From contig CALEJW010000218.1 of assembly GCA_937898635.1 (NCBI GenBank), positions 1 to 5,987 of the forward strand: 5,987 nt of DNA. The letters are read 5' to 3'. This document shows positions 4,908 to 5,987 of this stretch, piece after piece. A program made the translations under genes and the position numbers. Every line of letters starts with the position of its first letter. The stretch's first letter is position 1. Source of the DNA: an uncultured Pseudomonadota bacterium (GTDB lineage Bacteria; Pseudomonadota; Gammaproteobacteria; Burkholderiales; Usitatibacteraceae). The notes below the pieces were generated by a model. That model worked only from the letters and a program-made list of their open reading frames with translations. It was not told the DNA's origin and did no database searches.

Positions 4908-5987
4908 CTATATCGCTTCCGCGAAGATACGGCCAAAGTCCTCCGCGCTGCAGGACCGCGGATTGGTCTGGTGGCAGGTGTCCTTCACCGCCACGGCGAC
5001 CAGGGCGGGCACCTGCGCCGCGGTGATTCCCGCCTCGCCGAGCCGCGCGGGGATGCCGGTCTCGCGCTTGAGCCGCCCGAGCCACGCCACGAAATCGCCG
5101 GCCGTCGTCCCCGCGCCGCACACGCGCGCGAGCTCCGCCATCTTCTGCGGGGCCGCCGGCGCGTTGAAGCGCATCACGTGGTCGATCATGATCCCGTTGG
5201 CGAGGCCGTGGTGCATGTCGGCGACGGTGCCCAGCGCGTGCGCGCAGGAGTGCACCGCGCCGAGGTCCTTCTGGAAGGCGACGGCGCCCATGAGGGAGGC
5301 CATCATCATGTCCGTGCGGGCGGCGAGGTCGCCCGGCTCGCGCACGGCCACGGGCAGCGCCCGGGCGGCGATGCGCGCGCCCTCGAGCGCGATGCCGTCG
5401 CACATCGGGTGCCAGGCGGGCGAGAGGTAGCTCTCCACGTTGTGGGTGAGCGCGTCGAGCCCCGTCGCGGCGGTGACGCCGCCGGGCAGGCCGAGGGTGA
5501 GCTCGGGATCCGCGAACACCGCCTTCGCGAGGAGGGCGGGCGAGAAGACGATCCGCTTCACGCGCGTGCCGTCCTCGGAGATCACGCTCGAGCGCCCCAC
5601 CTCGCTTCCCGTCCCGCTGGTGGTGGGCAGGGCGACGAAGTGCGGCAGCGCGTTCGCCACGGCACGCGAGCGCGGGTGGTCCCAGGCGTATTCGAGCACC
5701 TCGCCCGCGTGCACGGCCATCAGGGCGACCGCCTTGGCGACGTCGAGCGCCGCGCCGCCGCCGAAGCCGATCACCGCGTCGGCGCGGTGCTCGCGGTAGG
5801 CCTCCACGCCGGCGCCGACCTGGGAGGCCGTCGGGTTGCCGTGCACGCCCGCGAAGACGGCGGCGGCGACCCCGGGCAGGAGGGAGCGGAATTCCGCGAG
5901 GATCGGAAGCGCCGCGAGCCCGCGGTCGGTCACGATGAGCGGGCGCGCGACGCCTTCGCGCCGGAGGTGCTCGTCCACGAGCCGGCG
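4908..5987 (-). CDS. Iron-containing alcohol dehydrogenase (5' end cut off by the window edge)
   Basis: Cytoplasmic NAD(P)-dependent alcohol dehydrogenase of the Fe-ADH (type III) family, interconverting an alcohol and its aldehyde. The frame is open to the right edge; 359 residues are visible against about 380 usual, so a short N-terminal piece is missing. The GTG at 5978 is an internal valine, not the start. Numbering visible residues from 1, the nucleotide-binding GGG-x2-LD-x2-K motif lies near 76-85 and the PTTSGTGSE motif at 121-129. The metal ligands are D178 and H182 in TGLDALTH, H246 in VHSCAH and H260 in HHGLAN, with spacings of 4, 64 and 14 that match the family. The NPR near the C-terminus is also typical. 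The stop codon is 8 nt before the next gene, an amidotransferase-fold hydrolase, and an aldehyde dehydrogenase follows, so the substrate may be a gamma-glutamylated amino-alcohol (inference). Family assignment is secure; substrate is not known. Confidence 0.93.
   Translation of the reverse strand, partial: RRLVDEHLRREGVARPLIVTDRGLAALPILAEFRSLLPGVAAAVFAGVHGNPTASQVGAGVEAYREHRADAVIGFGGGAALDVAKAVALMAVHAGEVLEYAWDHPRSRAVANALPHFVALPTTSGTGSEVGRSSVISEDGTRVKRIVFSPALLAKAVFADPELTLGLPGGVTAATGLDALTHNVESYLSPAWHPMCDGIALEGARIAARALPVAVREPGDLAARTDMMMASLMGAVAFQKDLGAVHSCAHALGTVADMHHGLANGIMIDHVMRFNAPAAPQKMAELARVCGAGTTAGDFVAWLGRLKRETGIPARLGEAGITAAQVPALVAVAVKDTCHQTNPRSCSAEDFGRIFAEAI

Noticed and set aside
4064..4936. 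Upstream extension of the aldehyde dehydrogenase frame suggesting a fusion protein
   Set aside because: The extension is an out-of-frame reading of the hydrolase gene. The ATG at 4063 gives a normal family N-terminus and length.

Overview
The window is a very GC-rich, densely coding stretch of a bacterial chromosome in which every supportable gene lies on the minus strand. The high GC content, strong GC bias at third codon positions (which keeps long spurious ORFs open in other frames), two GTG starts and a hemerythrin of the 'CHRxI...HxxDEE...FP' type all suggest a high-GC proteobacterium, most likely a betaproteobacterium. The lineage is an inference.

Read in the direction of transcription (high to low coordinates), six genes are packed with only 8-17 nt between them and look like one operon: a 5'-truncated iron-dependent alcohol dehydrogenase (5987-4908), a class I glutamine-amidotransferase-like gamma-glutamyl hydrolase (4899-4081), an NAD(P)+ aldehyde dehydrogenase (4063-2684), a small secreted protein with Gly-Tyr repeats and a C-terminal domain resembling SUEL/galactose-binding lectin domains (2667-2224, GTG start), a MarC-family inner-membrane protein (2214-1534, GTG start), and a short-chain dehydrogenase/reductase-like protein (1523-783). 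The operon promoter lies beyond the right edge.

The first three genes together resemble the oxidation-and-release half of a gamma-glutamylated amine pathway: gamma-glutamyl amino-alcohol to aldehyde (alcohol dehydrogenase), to acid (aldehyde dehydrogenase), then release of glutamate by the amidotransferase-fold hydrolase. This predicts a glutamine-synthetase-like gamma-glutamyl ligase nearby, outside the window. The last three genes do not fit that pathway in an obvious way. The terminal SDR-like protein keeps the fold but has lost the whole catalytic tetrad, containing no tyrosine and only one lysine.

After a 95-nt AT-richer spacer comes a separate gene for a hemerythrin-domain protein (687-118). 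The spacer carries a 9/10 match to an FNR/ANR-type box, placed exactly 41.5 nt upstream of the start point implied by a weak -10 element, so oxygen- or NO-responsive control is plausible. Downstream of the hemerythrin gene (1-117) no gene is visible. That stretch holds a five-tract G-quadruplex motif followed by seven T residues on the transcribed-sense strand, which may mark the transcript end.
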